Both the position numbers and the translations under genes were made by a program. This document shows, piece after piece, positions 15,482 to 25,385 of a stretch of DNA of 64,000 nucleotides. The notes beneath the pieces were generated by a model. The model was not told where the DNA came from and made no database searches. It worked only from the letters and a program-made list of their open reading frames with translations. The DNA is from HKCCE3408 sp039183205 (lineage in GTDB: Bacteria > Pseudomonadota > Alphaproteobacteria > Rhodobacterales > Rhodobacteraceae). The stretch is from contig JBCDBR010000017.1 in assembly GCA_039183205.1 (NCBI GenBank), forward strand, positions 1-64,000, given 5' to 3'. Positions within the stretch are counted from its first letter, which is position 1; each line of letters begins with the position of its first letter.

Positions 15482-18289
15482 TCATTTTGACCACTCCTCG
15501 CCAAAATTAAGATTTCCTTTACCAATTGGCACGGGGCTTTCCTGCGCTGCGATTTGCGGCTCAAGTGGGCCACGATCTGCCGGCTCAATCCGAACCCGTA
15601 GATCGTACCAAGCCGCCTGGCCCGTCACCGGGTCAGAGTTCGACCAGCGCAGACCATCCCCTTTAGGAGGATGAAGTTCGCTGATCAGGTGGTTCAAAAG
15701 AAACGATTTTTCTGCCTCCACGGCGCCTTGATCCAGGGCCCAGGCGCCTTTCCGCTTGCCAATCGCGTTCCAGGTCCACAGGGTTTGGTGATTGGCCGCG
15801 CGCGTCATCGCGATGGGCACCCTGATCCGGCCATGGGGCGATATCAGCCACGCCCATCCGCCATCTTTCAGGCCATGCGCCTGCATCACCTCTTCGGGGA
15901 CGTAAAGCGGCACGGCCCCGTGAATTTGCCGTAGCCACGCATTTTGCGAACCCCAGGAATGGTACATCGCGGCCGGACGTTGCGTGACCGCGTAAAGCGG
16001 GAAATCTTCCGCGGCCTTGGCCGATGGATACCAAATCGGCAACGGATCGAAGCATTCTGCGATGCGTGCGCGCAGATGATCCGGCGGTTGCACAGACCCG
16101 TACCCTTCGGCGGCAAGCTGGAATTTTCTCAAAGTTTCTTGATATATATCAAAGGTATACGGCTGTGGCTTATCATAAAAGCCCATCTCGACTGCCCAAT
16201 TCTGATAGCTTTGATTGGCCATTTTGAAGAATTGTGCGTCTTCGGGCACGTGGCGCATCCAAAAGCCGCCATTGTCGATATAGCGTTGGATTTGATCAGG
16301 ATTGGGCGCGCCGCGCCCGTCGCCGCCGCCCCGCCAACCGGCCAAGGGGCCGACCCCGGGCCTGCGTTCGTGGTGCAGGATATAATCGGCATAATCCTTA
16401 TAGGTCGCGCTGCCGTCATCCTTGACAAAGCCAGGTAGACCAAGCCGCGCGCCCAAATCCACCAGGACCGATTGGAACCCGCGCACATCGCGATCCGGCG
16501 TGACCACCGGCCAGCGGATCGCGTCGGCGACCGCCTCGGGTTCGCAAATCGGGCGATCCAGCAGCGATATGCAATCATGCCGCTCCAGATAGGTCGTATC
16601 CGGCAAGATCAGATCGGCAAAGGCCACCATTTCCGACGAATAGGCGTCGGAATAGATGATGTGTGGGATGCGATAAGCGCCGTCGTCGTCTTTGGCCGTC
16701 AGCATCGCCATCACTTCGGCGGAATTCATCGATGAATTCCACGCCATGTTGGCCATATACAGAAAAAGCGTGTCGATCCTGTAGGGATCGCCGGCAACCG
16801 CGTTGGAGATGACCATGTGCATTAGGCCGTGAACGGCCAGCGGGGCGTCCCAGGAAAAGGCCTTGTCGATCCGCTCCGGGCGACCATTTGCATCGAGTTT
16901 GAGGTCTTCGGGCCCCCGCGGATAGCCAAGATGCGGTCCCGAGAGCGGCGCGTTCGGCGCCGTTTCGGTATGCGGGGTTGGATGTGCGGTGGCCGGTTTT
17001 GGATAGGGCGGTTTGAAGCGAAACCCACCCGGGCATTCCACGGAGCCGAGCAAGATTTGCAGCAAATGGATCGCCCGTGTGGTTTGGAACCCATTGGCAT
17101 GGGCCGAAATCCCGCGCATCGCATGCATGGAAACGGGCCGCCCGATCATCTCGGCATGGCGCTGCCCGCGCATATCCGTCCAGGCTTGCGGCAGGCGGAT
17201 TTCCTTTTCAAACGCCGCATCGGCCAGTTCGCGGGCAATCCGGCGGATCGTCTCTGCCGGGACACCGCAGCGCGATGCCACGGCCTCAGGCGCATAATCG
17301 TCGGCCATATAACGGCGCACCAGAAGATCAAAAGCCGGGCGGACCTCGGTGCCGTCCTCTAGGTGAAACTTGCCGTGCAACGCAGCGCCTGTGGATATGT
17401 CTGTCCACAGGCGCGCCTGGCCTTTTTGGCGATCCCAGACCAGCGGAACGCCCGCGCCATCGCGCGCAATTCGTCCGTGATCTGAAGTGTTTGGACTGTG
17501 GATAACCAGATGAGGGGCGTTCGTGTAGCGCAGCAGATAATCCAAATCCACGCGTCCCAGGCGCAGCAATTCGTGCACCAAAGACAACACAAATAGCCCG
17601 TCGGTCCCCGGCGTGATCCCGACCCATTCATCGGCCACCGCGTTATAGCCGGTGCGCACCGGATTGATCGCGATCACCTTGGCGCCGCGGTCCTTCAGCC
17701 GGCCCAAACCGATCTTGATCGGGTTCGAATCGTGATCCTCGGCCACGCCGAACAACAAAAACAGCTCCGTGCGTTCCCAATCGGGGCTGCCAAATTCCCA
17801 AAACGCGCCGCCCATTGTGTAGATGCCGCCGGCGGCCATATTGACGGAGCAAAACCCGCCATGAGCAGCATAATTCGGCGTTCCGAATTGCTGCGCCCAC
17901 CACCCGGTGAAGCTTTGGCTTTGGTCGCGACCGGTGAAAAACGCAAGCTTTTTCGGATCGTTGGCGCGAATCGGCGCGAGCCATCCAGTGGCAATATCCA
18001 ACGCTTCATCCCAGGAGATTTCCTCGAACTTCCCCGACCCGCGTGGCCCAACGCGCTTTAGCGGCGCCCGCAACCGGGCGGGCGAATATTGCTGCATGAT
18101 GCCGGCCGAGCCTTTGGCGCAAAGCACACCACGATTGACCGGATGGTCGCGATTGCCTTCGATATAGCGGACTTTGTCGTCGCGCATATGCACGTTAATC
18201 CCGCAGCGACAGGCGCACATGTAGCATGTTGTCTGGCGCACCTCGTCCGAAACTTTTGGCGACGTGTCGATGCTGCGCTCTGTCGGCAC
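15482..18289 (-). CDS. soeA: SoeA-like molybdopterin sulfite dehydrogenase catalytic subunit
   Basis: About 935 residues. The N-terminus has the [4Fe-4S] motif CYMCACRCGINV followed by GVLCAKG, then the bis-MGD domains (FFTGRDQSQSFTGWWAQQFG, NPVRTGYNAVADEW) and the C-terminal dinucleotide-binding domain (YAVTQRPAAMYHSWGSQNAW). No Tat signal precedes the cluster, so the enzyme stays in the cytoplasm, as in SoeABC, which oxidises sulfite to sulfate and reduces quinone. The start is the GTG with GGAGG eight bases upstream; an earlier in-frame TTG overlaps that ribosome site. Thiosulfate or polysulfide reductase is the main alternative. Confidence 0.85.
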   Translation of the reverse strand: MPTERSIDTSPKVSDEVRQTTCYMCACRCGINVHMRDDKVRYIEGNRDHPVNRGVLCAKGSAGIMQQYSPARLRAPLKRVGPRGSGKFEEISWDEALDIATGWLAPIRANDPKKLAFFTGRDQSQSFTGWWAQQFGTPNYAAHGGFCSVNMAAGGIYTMGGAFWEFGSPDWERTELFLLFGVAEDHDSNPIKIGLGRLKDRGAKVIAINPVRTGYNAVADEWVGITPGTDGLFVLSLVHELLRLGRVDLDYLLRYTNAPHLVIHSPNTSDHGRIARDGAGVPLVWDRQKGQARLWTDISTGAALHGKFHLEDGTEVRPAFDLLVRRYMADDYAPEAVASRCGVPAETIRRIARELADAAFEKEIRLPQAWTDMRGQRHAEMIGRPVSMHAMRGISAHANGFQTTRAIHLLQILLGSVECPGGFRFKPPYPKPATAHPTPHTETAPNAPLSGPHLGYPRGPEDLKLDANGRPERIDKAFSWDAPLAVHGLMHMVISNAVAGDPYRIDTLFLYMANMAWNSSMNSAEVMAMLTAKDDDGAYRIPHIIYSDAYSSEMVAFADLILPDTTYLERHDCISLLDRPICEPEAVADAIRWPVVTPDRDVRGFQSVLVDLGARLGLPGFVKDDGSATYKDYADYILHHERRPGVGPLAGWRGGGDGRGAPNPDQIQRYIDNGGFWMRHVPEDAQFFKMANQSYQNWAVEMGFYDKPQPYTFDIYQETLRKFQLAAEGYGSVQPPDHLRARIAECFDPLPIWYPSAKAAEDFPLYAVTQRPAAMYHSWGSQNAWLRQIHGAVPLYVPEEVMQAHGLKDGGWAWLISPHGRIRVPIAMTRAANHQTLWTWNAIGKRKGAWALDQGAVEAEKSFLLNHLISELHPPKGDGLRWSNSDPVTGQAAWYDLRVRIEPADRGPLEPQIAAQESPVPIGKGNLNFGEEWSK

Positions 18290-18351
18290 GGCCAAATCCT
18301 CCCTTCCCGCGTCACGCAAAGCGGCACGATCCAGCGGCGCTTGTCAATGGA

Positions 18352-18368
18352 ATGCATGTATAATGCAT
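18352..18368. promoter_or_regulatory. Paired ATGCAT site with TATAAT, candidate promoter/operator
   Basis: In the 164-bp gap between divergent soeA and mlaE, two ATGCAT hexamers (18352-18357 and 18363-18368) flank GTATA, forming a near-perfect 17-bp palindrome. TATAAT lies inside it at 18359-18364 on the + strand, and TTGTCA lies upstream at 18341-18346, but the spacing is too short for a classic -35/-10 pair. This could be an operator overlapping a promoter for either direction. Confidence 0.35.
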
Positions 18369-18453
18369 CAATTCGCCACGTTCGACCACGCCCCCTACCC
18401 GCACGGGTCTGGTCCTGATATGACATCGCTTGGCGTCGACGAAGGATGGTTTT

Positions 18454-19578
18454 ATGCCAGACATGGCTCAACTCGAAATGCGCATCGCACCGGGGGACGG
18501 CGCGCTGAGCCTGCATGGCGCCGCCACAATCAAAGACGCCGCGGCCTTGTCCCAAACGCTAGAGGCTTTGCCGAAAACGGAACCGATCTCGATTGATCTG
18601 TCGCATCTGTCGCGGATCGATACCGCAGCGGCCTATGCGTTGATCGCCGCGCAATCCCGCATCGCCAGCGCCGGTGGTCGCTTGGTGTTTTTTGGCACAG
18701 ATGCCGCAGCCGCACGTTTAATAGACCGGGTCCGCGCCGCAGCACCGCAGCCTGTGGATAAAAGTATCCACAAGCCAACACTTTCCGATCGTTTAGAAAA
18801 TTTCGGACGATCCGTAGCCGCGGCGGGTCAGTTCCTGCTTGATTTCCTTGGGATTTTAGGCCTGTTCCTTGCCCGCCTCGTGGGTGTCATACGGCGCCCG
18901 CGCGACTTTCGCGTCACCGCACTTGTCCACCATATCGAAGAGGTCGGGCTCAAGGCGGTTCCCATCGTGGCGCTGATGGCGTTCTTGATCGGCGTTGTAT
19001 TGGCCTTTCAGGGGGCGACCCAGCTTCGCCAATTCGGCGCCGAAGTATTCGTCGTCGATCTAATCGCCATTTCGATCTTGCGGGAATTGGGCATCTTGCT
19101 GACGGCGATTGTTGTGGCCGGTCGGACCGCATCGGCCTTCACCGCCGCCATCGGATCGATGAAAATGCGTGAAGAGATCGACGCAATGCGCACGCTGGCC
19201 ATCGACCCCGGTCATGCGCTCATCGTGCCCCGCATCCTGGCTTTGCTAATCGCGCTGCCGATTTTGGGTGTTGTGGCGAACATTGCCGGTCTTTTGGGCG
19301 GGGCGATCATGTCTTGGATCGAACTGGGCATCTCCCCCGCAATGTTCCAAACCCGGCTCTTTGAAGGCACCGATATCCGCCATGTCTGGGTCGGGCTGGT
19401 CAAAGCGCCGGTCTTTGCCGTGATCATCGGCGTTATCGGGTGCCGCTCGGGTCTTGAGGTCGGCCGCGACGCGGAATCCTTGGGCCAAATGACCTCGTCC
19501 GCTGTTGTGGCCGCCATCTTCGCTGTGATCGTGGCGGATGCGGTGTTTTCAGTCTTTTTTGCCCAAATTGGGGTCTAA
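18454..19578 (+). CDS. mlaE: MlaE-type lipid ABC permease with N-terminal STAS domain
   Basis: About 374 residues. Residues 1-95 form a STAS/MlaB-like domain (ISIDLSHLSRIDTAAAYALI). The rest is the MlaE permease with five or so membrane helices and the family segments VPIVALMAFLIGVVLAFQGA and ELGILLTAIVVAGRTASAFTA. It moves phospholipids between the membranes with its ATPase and MCE partners. The ATG has AAGGA seven bases upstream; an in-frame TTG eight codons earlier lacks one. It is the first gene of a four-gene mla-like operon. The STAS fusion replaces a separate mlaB gene. Confidence 0.92.
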   Translation: MPDMAQLEMRIAPGDGALSLHGAATIKDAAALSQTLEALPKTEPISIDLSHLSRIDTAAAYALIAAQSRIASAGGRLVFFGTDAAAARLIDRVRAAAPQPVDKSIHKPTLSDRLENFGRSVAAAGQFLLDFLGILGLFLARLVGVIRRPRDFRVTALVHHIEEVGLKAVPIVALMAFLIGVVLAFQGATQLRQFGAEVFVVDLIAISILRELGILLTAIVVAGRTASAFTAAIGSMKMREEIDAMRTLAIDPGHALIVPRILALLIALPILGVVANIAGLLGGAIMSWIELGISPAMFQTRLFEGTDIRHVWVGLVKAPVFAVIIGVIGCRSGLEVGRDAESLGQMTSSAVVAAIFAVIVADAVFSVFFAQIGV

Positions 19579-19584
19579 GGCGGG

Positions 19585-20361
19585 ATGGCGGCAGTGATCC
19601 GAGTCCGCGAATTGCGCACGCAATTCGGCGACCATGTGGTCCATGATGATCTGAGTTTGGACGTCGAAGCCGGCGAGATTTTGGGTGTTGTCGGAGGCTC
19701 CGGCACGGGCAAATCCGTCTTGCTGCGGACCATTGCAGGACTGAACCGACCAAGCTCTGGCAGTGTGGAAGTGCTGGGCACGGACGTTCTGACAGCCAGC
19801 GAACCCGACCGTATCGCGCTTCAGCGCAGATGGGGCGTGATGTTCCAGGACGGGGCGCTGTTTTCGGCACTGACTGTGCAGGAAAACGTCGAGGCGCCCA
19901 TGCGGGCGGTCCCGGAATTGCCCGATGCACTGCGTCAGGAACTGGCTGCGCTGAAAATCGCTATGGCCGGATTGCCGCCCTTGGCCTGCAATAAATTTCC
20001 TGCCGAATTGTCGGGCGGGATGCGCAAGCGCGCAGGGCTGGCCCGCGCCTTGGCCTTGGACCCAGAGATCGTTTTTCTCGATGAACCGACAGCCGGGCTC
20101 GATCCCATTGGCGCCGCTGAATTCGACACGTTGATCAAGACCCTATCGGAAACTTTGGGGCTGACGGTTTTTTTGGTGACGCATGATCTTGATACGCTGC
20201 ATGCCGTTTGCGACCGTATCGCGGTTCTGGCGGAAAAGCGGGTCTTGGTGGCGGGCACGATGGATCAGATGCTCTCGGTCGATCACCCTTGGGTGCAGGA
20301 ATATTTCCACGGGCCCCGCGCGCGCGCAGCCATTGACGCAGCGGCCTGGATCGGCGACTGA
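19585..20361 (+). CDS. mlaF: MlaF-type ABC ATPase
   Basis: 258 residues with Walker A GGSGTGKS (GVVGGSGTGKSVLLRTIAGL), a Q-loop with MFQDGALFSALTV, signature LSGGMRKRAGLARAL, Walker B IVFLDEPTAGLDP and the switch His in LVTHDLDTL. The GALFSALTVxxN signature is characteristic of the Mla/Mce/Ttg2A ATPases. It powers the MlaE permease and begins six bases after it. Confidence 0.95.
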   Translation: MAAVIRVRELRTQFGDHVVHDDLSLDVEAGEILGVVGGSGTGKSVLLRTIAGLNRPSSGSVEVLGTDVLTASEPDRIALQRRWGVMFQDGALFSALTVQENVEAPMRAVPELPDALRQELAALKIAMAGLPPLACNKFPAELSGGMRKRAGLARALALDPEIVFLDEPTAGLDPIGAAEFDTLIKTLSETLGLTVFLVTHDLDTLHAVCDRIAVLAEKRVLVAGTMDQMLSVDHPWVQEYFHGPRARAAIDAAAWIGD

Positions 20362-20369
20362 GGGCGGTC

Positions 20370-22106
20370 ATGGAGACCCGGGGAAACTACGTTCTGATCG
20401 GCCTATTCACAATCGCGGCGATTGTGGCGGCTGTGGTCTTTTTCCTCGCCTTCGCGCGCGTCGAACTCGACCGCGAATTCAGCTATTACGACGTGCAGTT
20501 TAATTCCGTTGCCGGCCTGGGTGAGGCGTCCGATGTCCGCTTTGCGGGTTTGCCCGTAGGCCAGGTCGTGGATATCTCCTTGTCGCCGAACCGGGATGGC
20601 ACCGTCATCGTCCGTGTCGAGGTCGCCGCCGAAACTCCGGTTCGCGAAGACAGCGTGGCCACGGTTGAAACCCAGGGCGTCACCGGTGTCGGCTTTGTCT
20701 CGATCACCGCCGGCACGGAGCGCGGGGCCTTGACCGCGCCACCGCGAGGAGAAATTGGCACGATCAATGCGGGACGCTCGGTCATTCAAAGCCTGTCGGA
20801 GGACGCTCCGGCCTTGGTCTCCGAGACGCTGACGCTGGTACGCGATCTGGGCGACCTGTTCAGCGGGGATAACCGCGACCGGATTTCGCAGATCATCGTG
20901 AACACCGAAACAGCCTCTGCCGCGTTCGCCGCCACTTTGGAGGATTTCGCCAACGTCGCAAGCTCGGTTGACGATTTTGTCGTTCAGATTGATCGCTTTA
21001 ACACGGTTCTACAAGTCTTGGCCGCCGATCTCGACACCGCTTTGGTCACTGCCGATGCGACGCTCAGCGCGTGGGGCAGCGTGGCCACGGATGCGGAAGA
21101 ATTCCTCGAAACCGGCACCGATGCGTTCACGACCGCCGACAGTGCCCTGACGGCGGCGCAATCCCTCATCGAGGCGGACCTGGCGCGCGCTGCATCCGAG
21201 CTGGAGACGACGATTGCAGCCTTGCGGGTCGAGATTTCGACCCTCACCACGTCCGCTGGCGAGATGGTCGACACGTTCGGCCAGACCGGCACGCTGGCCA
21301 ATGCGCGGCTGACAGAGGTTGCTGAGACCTTAGATGCGCTTGATGTGTTGATCGAAAATACGAATGTCGCAATGAGCACGGTGGAAACCGCGGCGATCGA
21401 TTTCAGCATACTCGTCACAGAGGACGGCGCCGCACTGGTTGCCGAGACCCGGGCCGTGATCGCCGCGACCGCTGATGCCGTCGAGGCGATCCGCATCGAA
21501 GCGGAGACGACATTGCCAACGATCCTGGATGACGTCGCCGATGCCGCCGAGACCGTGTCGAACTTGGCTGCTGAGGTCAGCGAAGATTTCACCGGTGCGA
21601 CGGGGCGTATGAACTCACTGGCAAGTTCGGCAAATGCCGCATTATTGCAAGCGGCGGAGACATTTTCCAATGCCGACGAAACCTTGGCCGCGATCAACGC
21701 CGCATTGGCCACGGGCGAGGAAACGCTTGCCGCCGCGACCAGCGCGTTCGTTAGTGCCGAAGGCGCCATTGAGGAGGAATTGGGTTTGGTCATTGCGCGG
21801 CTTTCCAGCACGTTGGATGGGCTCGATATTGCGGTGGCCCAGGTCTCTGCCGACTTGCCAGGCATCAGCACAAGTTTGGCCGAGGCCTCAAGTGCTGCGG
21901 AAAGTGCGTTTGAAGGCATCTCCGATGCGGTCCGCACCGCATCACCGGCCGTGCAGGAATTCGCCGCTTCGGGCCTGCCGGAATACGCGCAATTCGCCCG
22001 CGACGCGCGCGCGCTGACCCAGTCGCTTGACCGGCTGATCCGACAGATCGAGCGAGATCCGGCGCGGTTTTTCCTGGGCTCAAATACGCCGGAGTATCGC
22101 CGATGA
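20370..22106 (+). CDS. mlaD: MlaD-type MCE-domain protein with long helical tail
   Basis: 578 residues. One N-terminal membrane anchor (NYVLIGLFTIAAIVAAVVFFL) is followed by a single MCE domain at about residues 38-130 (YYDVQFNSVAGLGEASDVRF, VETQGVTGVGFVSITAG). Some 400 residues of Ala/Thr/Glu-rich helix follow (repeated AETLDALD, AAETFSNADETLAAINAAL). E. coli MlaD is about 180 residues; this longer form suggests a hexamer with an extended helical needle across the periplasm, as in PqiB-like proteins. It begins eight bases after mlaF and overlaps the lipoprotein gene by four bases. Confidence 0.92.
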   Translation: METRGNYVLIGLFTIAAIVAAVVFFLAFARVELDREFSYYDVQFNSVAGLGEASDVRFAGLPVGQVVDISLSPNRDGTVIVRVEVAAETPVREDSVATVETQGVTGVGFVSITAGTERGALTAPPRGEIGTINAGRSVIQSLSEDAPALVSETLTLVRDLGDLFSGDNRDRISQIIVNTETASAAFAATLEDFANVASSVDDFVVQIDRFNTVLQVLAADLDTALVTADATLSAWGSVATDAEEFLETGTDAFTTADSALTAAQSLIEADLARAASELETTIAALRVEISTLTTSAGEMVDTFGQTGTLANARLTEVAETLDALDVLIENTNVAMSTVETAAIDFSILVTEDGAALVAETRAVIAATADAVEAIRIEAETTLPTILDDVADAAETVSNLAAEVSEDFTGATGRMNSLASSANAALLQAAETFSNADETLAAINAALATGEETLAAATSAFVSAEGAIEEELGLVIARLSSTLDGLDIAVAQVSADLPGISTSLAEASSAAESAFEGISDAVRTASPAVQEFAASGLPEYAQFARDARALTQSLDRLIRQIERDPARFFLGSNTPEYRR

Positions 22107-22711
22107 TTGGGCGCACGGCCTGCACAATTCTGCTGGTCCTGTGCCTGGCGGGCTGTTCCCTTTTGCCAGGCGGCAATGCGTTGGAAATCTATGAGCTGCG
22201 CGCGCCGGAGGGACTGCCCAGCACCGATAGGCCGATCGCGCGCGAGGTGATCGTGGAGTTACCTGGCGCCACCGGGACCTTGGAAACCGACCGCATTTTG
22301 ATCCGCCCCGATGCGCTCCAGGCGCAATACCTGCGTGGCGCGAGATGGGGCGAGGAAACCCCTGTCATGGTGCAAAGCCTGATGCTGCGCAGTTTGCAGG
22401 AAACCGGCGGGCTCACGTTTGTGGGGCGCCGCCCGTTGGGCTCTGGCGGCGATATCGCCATCGTGAGCGACATCTTGGATTTCGCGGCCGAACGGTCCGC
22501 GGGTGGCGGAATTATCGTGCGGCTACGTCTCGAAGTGCGCCTGATCCGGGAACGCGACGCCAGTGTGGCGGCGGGGCGCACATTTGTTGCTGAAGTTCCC
22601 GCCATCGGCGACGGCAACGAGGACATCGTTGCGGCATTCGATGCCGCGGCGGACGATCTCTTTACCGAATTCACGCTATGGACCATGGCGCGGTTGGGCC
22701 GCCCGTTGTAA
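22103..22711 (+). CDS. ABC-type transport auxiliary lipoprotein (PqiC/YmbA family)
   Basis: 202 residues with a lipoprotein signal (LLVLCLAGC, lipidated Cys near residue 18). The mature part (IYELRAPEG, EVIVELPG, DRILIRPDALQAQYLRGARW) matches the outer-membrane auxiliary lipoproteins that partner MCE transporters. It would sit in the outer membrane as the docking partner of the MCE protein. Its ATG overlaps the previous stop (ATGA), and it is the last gene of the operon. Confidence 0.88.
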   Translation: MIGRTACTILLVLCLAGCSLLPGGNALEIYELRAPEGLPSTDRPIAREVIVELPGATGTLETDRILIRPDALQAQYLRGARWGEETPVMVQSLMLRSLQETGGLTFVGRRPLGSGGDIAIVSDILDFAAERSAGGGIIVRLRLEVRLIRERDASVAAGRTFVAEVPAIGDGNEDIVAAFDAAADDLFTEFTLWTMARLGRPL

Positions 22712-22835
22712 CGCGCCGGACGCGAAACGGTTAATCCACCGTCCCAAGGCTTGCGCTTTGGCTGCCGAATGGCACAAGAACAATTCTGGACCGGCGCGCG
22801 CGTGCCACTCACAACTAGCCTGCCGGGAGACCCCC

Positions 22836-25202
22836 ATGCCCGCCATCAAGGATGCGATTCTGCACCACCTGTCTTACTCGGTCGGAAAGGACCCAGACCA
22901 CGCCCAAACGCGGGATTGGCGCATGGCGCTGAGCCATGCCATGCGCGACCGGATGGTCGATAGCTGGTTCGCTGCCACGCGCGCCACTTATGATGCCGGG
23001 GCCAAACGGGTCTATTACCTGTCGATGGAATTTCTGATCGGCCGGCTGCTGCAGGACGGCATCGTCAATCTGCGCCTATTGGATGCCGTGCAAGAGGCTT
23101 TCACGAGTTTAGGCTTGGATTACGACGAGATTGTGCATGACGAACCCGATGCCGCCTTGGGCAATGGCGGTTTGGGGCGATTGGCGGCGTGTTTCTTGGA
23201 ATCGCTATCCACAATCAGGTGCCCGGCACATGGTTATGGCATCCGCTATGAACATGGCCTGTTCAAACAATCGATCCTGGAAGGGCGCCAAGTCGAAGCG
23301 CCGGAGACGTGGTTGGAGCAGCCCCATCCCTGGGAATTCGAACGCCCCGAGGTGCGCTACCGCATCGGGTTTGGCGGCGTGGTCGCCGAAGCGGGGACGC
23401 AAGCGGTCTGGTCCCCAGCCGAAGCGATCGACGCCCAGGCCTTTGACACCCCGATCGTCGGCTGGAAAGGCACATGGGCCAATACTCTTAGGCTATGGTC
23501 CGGCAAGGCCGTGCAAGCCTTTGACCTCGATCGGTTTAACCGAGGCGAATATGCCGGCGCGGCCGAACCCGAAGCGGGCGCGCGCACGCTCTCGCGGGTG
23601 CTTTATCCCGATGACACGACCGAACAGGGCAAGGAACTGAGGCTGAAGCAGGAATATTTCTTCACCGCAGCGTCGCTGGCCGATATCCTGCGCCGGTTCG
23701 AAGACGAACATGGCGATTACAAGGGGTTACCCAGCAAAGTTGCCATCCAATTAAACGATACGCACCCCGCGATTGCCGGGCCGGAACTCGTGCGCCTGCT
23801 GCATGACGTCAAAGGCCTGGGCTTTGTCGAGGCGGTGGAGATCGCCCGCGCGACGCTCAGCTACACCAATCACACCTTGTTGCCGGAAGCGCTCGAATCT
23901 TGGCCAGAAGGTCTGATGGGTCGGCTGTTGCCGCGCCATTTAGCTTTGATCGACCGGATCGACGCGCAGCACGCCAAGGAAAACCCGACGCGCAAGATTT
24001 CCGTCAGAAGCCACGGGCAGGTCCGCATGGGCGAGTTGAGCTTTATGATGGCGCACAAGGTCAACGGCGTGTCGGCGTTGCACACCGAGCTTATGAAATC
24101 GACCGTATTTGCAGAGCTACACCGTCTGCATCCAGAAAAAATCGTCAACGAAACCAATGGTGTGACGCCGCGCCGCTGGATGCTGAACGCCAATCCGCGC
24201 CTCAGCGGTCTGATCATCAATGCCATCGGTGACGGCTGGATCGACGATCTCGAACAGCTCTCGGCACTGGAACCGTTTGCCGAAGATGCAGGCTTTATTG
24301 CCGATTACGCCGCCGCGAAAACCGGGAACAAAACGGATTTGGCCAGCTACCTTGCCGAGCATCAAGGGCTGTCGCTCGATCCTGAGTGGATGTTTGACGT
24401 GCAGATCAAACGGATGCACGAATACAAGCGGCAGCATCTCAATATCCTTGAGGCCATTGCGTTGTGGCAAGCCATGCGCGACAGCCCCGGTGCAGGATGG
24501 ACGCCGCGCGTGAAGATTTTTGCCGGCAAGGCCGCGCCGGGTTATTTCTTTGCAAAGGACATCATTCGGCTGATCAACGATGTCGCCCATGTCGTCAACG
24601 CAGATCCGGCAACACGGGACCTGCTTCAGATTGCGTTTTTACCGAACTATAATGTGACCTTAGCCGAAAGACTTATCCCGGCCTCTGACCTGAGCGAGCA
24701 GATATCCACAGCCGGCAAAGAAGCCTCCGGGACGGGCAATATGAAGTTCGCGCTGAACGGCGCGCCCACGATCGGCACCCTGGACGGCGCCAATGTCGAG
24801 ATCCGCGATCGGGTCGGGGCGGAGAACTTTTTTCTGTTCGGCATGACCGCCGACGAGGTCGTCGCACGGCGCAAGGTGCCGGACCACGCGGCCCAAGCAA
24901 TCGCGAACGATCCGCGCCTGGCCCGCGCGTTGGCCACGATCCGCGAAGGGTTGTGGAGCCCAGGAGAACCAGGCCGCTACACCAATATCGCCGACAATAT
25001 CTCTGGCGCGGATTACTTCCTGGTGGCGTCCGATTTCACCGATTACTGGCGTGCGCAGCGCGAAGCGGACCAAGCCTATGCAAATCGCGATGCCTGGGCT
25101 CGCATGGCCGCGTTGAATACGGCGCGGTCCGGCTGGTTCTCTTCTGACCGGACCATTCGCGGCTATATGCATGACATTTGGGGTGCAAAGGCCCTCGCAT
25201 GA
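22836..25202 (+). CDS. glgP: Glycogen phosphorylase
   Basis: 788 residues, close to the family length. It releases glucose-1-phosphate from glycogen ends using pyridoxal phosphate. Family motifs include GAKRVYYLSMEFLIGRLL and EPDAALGNGGLGRLAACFLES near the N-terminus, and EASGTGNMKFALNG, whose Lys near residue 637 binds the cofactor, followed by GTLDGANVEI. The ATG has GGGAG seven or so bases upstream. It opens a cluster for both breakdown and synthesis of glycogen. Confidence 0.97.
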   Translation: MPAIKDAILHHLSYSVGKDPDHAQTRDWRMALSHAMRDRMVDSWFAATRATYDAGAKRVYYLSMEFLIGRLLQDGIVNLRLLDAVQEAFTSLGLDYDEIVHDEPDAALGNGGLGRLAACFLESLSTIRCPAHGYGIRYEHGLFKQSILEGRQVEAPETWLEQPHPWEFERPEVRYRIGFGGVVAEAGTQAVWSPAEAIDAQAFDTPIVGWKGTWANTLRLWSGKAVQAFDLDRFNRGEYAGAAEPEAGARTLSRVLYPDDTTEQGKELRLKQEYFFTAASLADILRRFEDEHGDYKGLPSKVAIQLNDTHPAIAGPELVRLLHDVKGLGFVEAVEIARATLSYTNHTLLPEALESWPEGLMGRLLPRHLALIDRIDAQHAKENPTRKISVRSHGQVRMGELSFMMAHKVNGVSALHTELMKSTVFAELHRLHPEKIVNETNGVTPRRWMLNANPRLSGLIINAIGDGWIDDLEQLSALEPFAEDAGFIADYAAAKTGNKTDLASYLAEHQGLSLDPEWMFDVQIKRMHEYKRQHLNILEAIALWQAMRDSPGAGWTPRVKIFAGKAAPGYFFAKDIIRLINDVAHVVNADPATRDLLQIAFLPNYNVTLAERLIPASDLSEQISTAGKEASGTGNMKFALNGAPTIGTLDGANVEIRDRVGAENFFLFGMTADEVVARRKVPDHAAQAIANDPRLARALATIREGLWSPGEPGRYTNIADNISGADYFLVASDFTDYWRAQREADQAYANRDAWARMAALNTARSGWFSSDRTIRGYMHDIWGAKALA

Positions 25203-25237
25203 GCTGCGACACGCGCCGCAACCTGTTCTTAGACGGC

Positions 25238-25251
25238 TGATTTCGAAATCA
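25238..25251. promoter_or_regulatory. 14-bp perfect palindrome upstream of glgB
   Basis: TGATTTCGAAATCA is a perfect palindrome in the 183-bp gap between glgP and glgB, followed by an A/T-rich stretch. It has no stem-loop spacer or T-run, so a protein binding site (operator) is more likely than a terminator. It is the main candidate control site inside the glg cluster. Confidence 0.4.
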
Positions 25252-25385
25252 AAAATACTTAGCCTTTTGGCAAAGTGTAGAATTCGCCGCGCCGGACGCA
25301 TTGTGACATGCCGCACGCGCAATACGGCCTGGCCCGAGGCGCCAAAACACTTGTTCGCGCTGGATGATGCGCTACCGTGGCGGTC

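Noticed and set aside
20984..21937. Ser/Ala-rich minus-strand frame opposite mlaD
   Set aside because: Low-complexity shadow of the Ala/Thr-rich helical tail of the MCE protein.
22712..22835. Upstream extension of glgP
   Set aside because: The extended frame overlaps the lipoprotein gene and lacks phosphorylase character before the ATG that has a GGGAG site.
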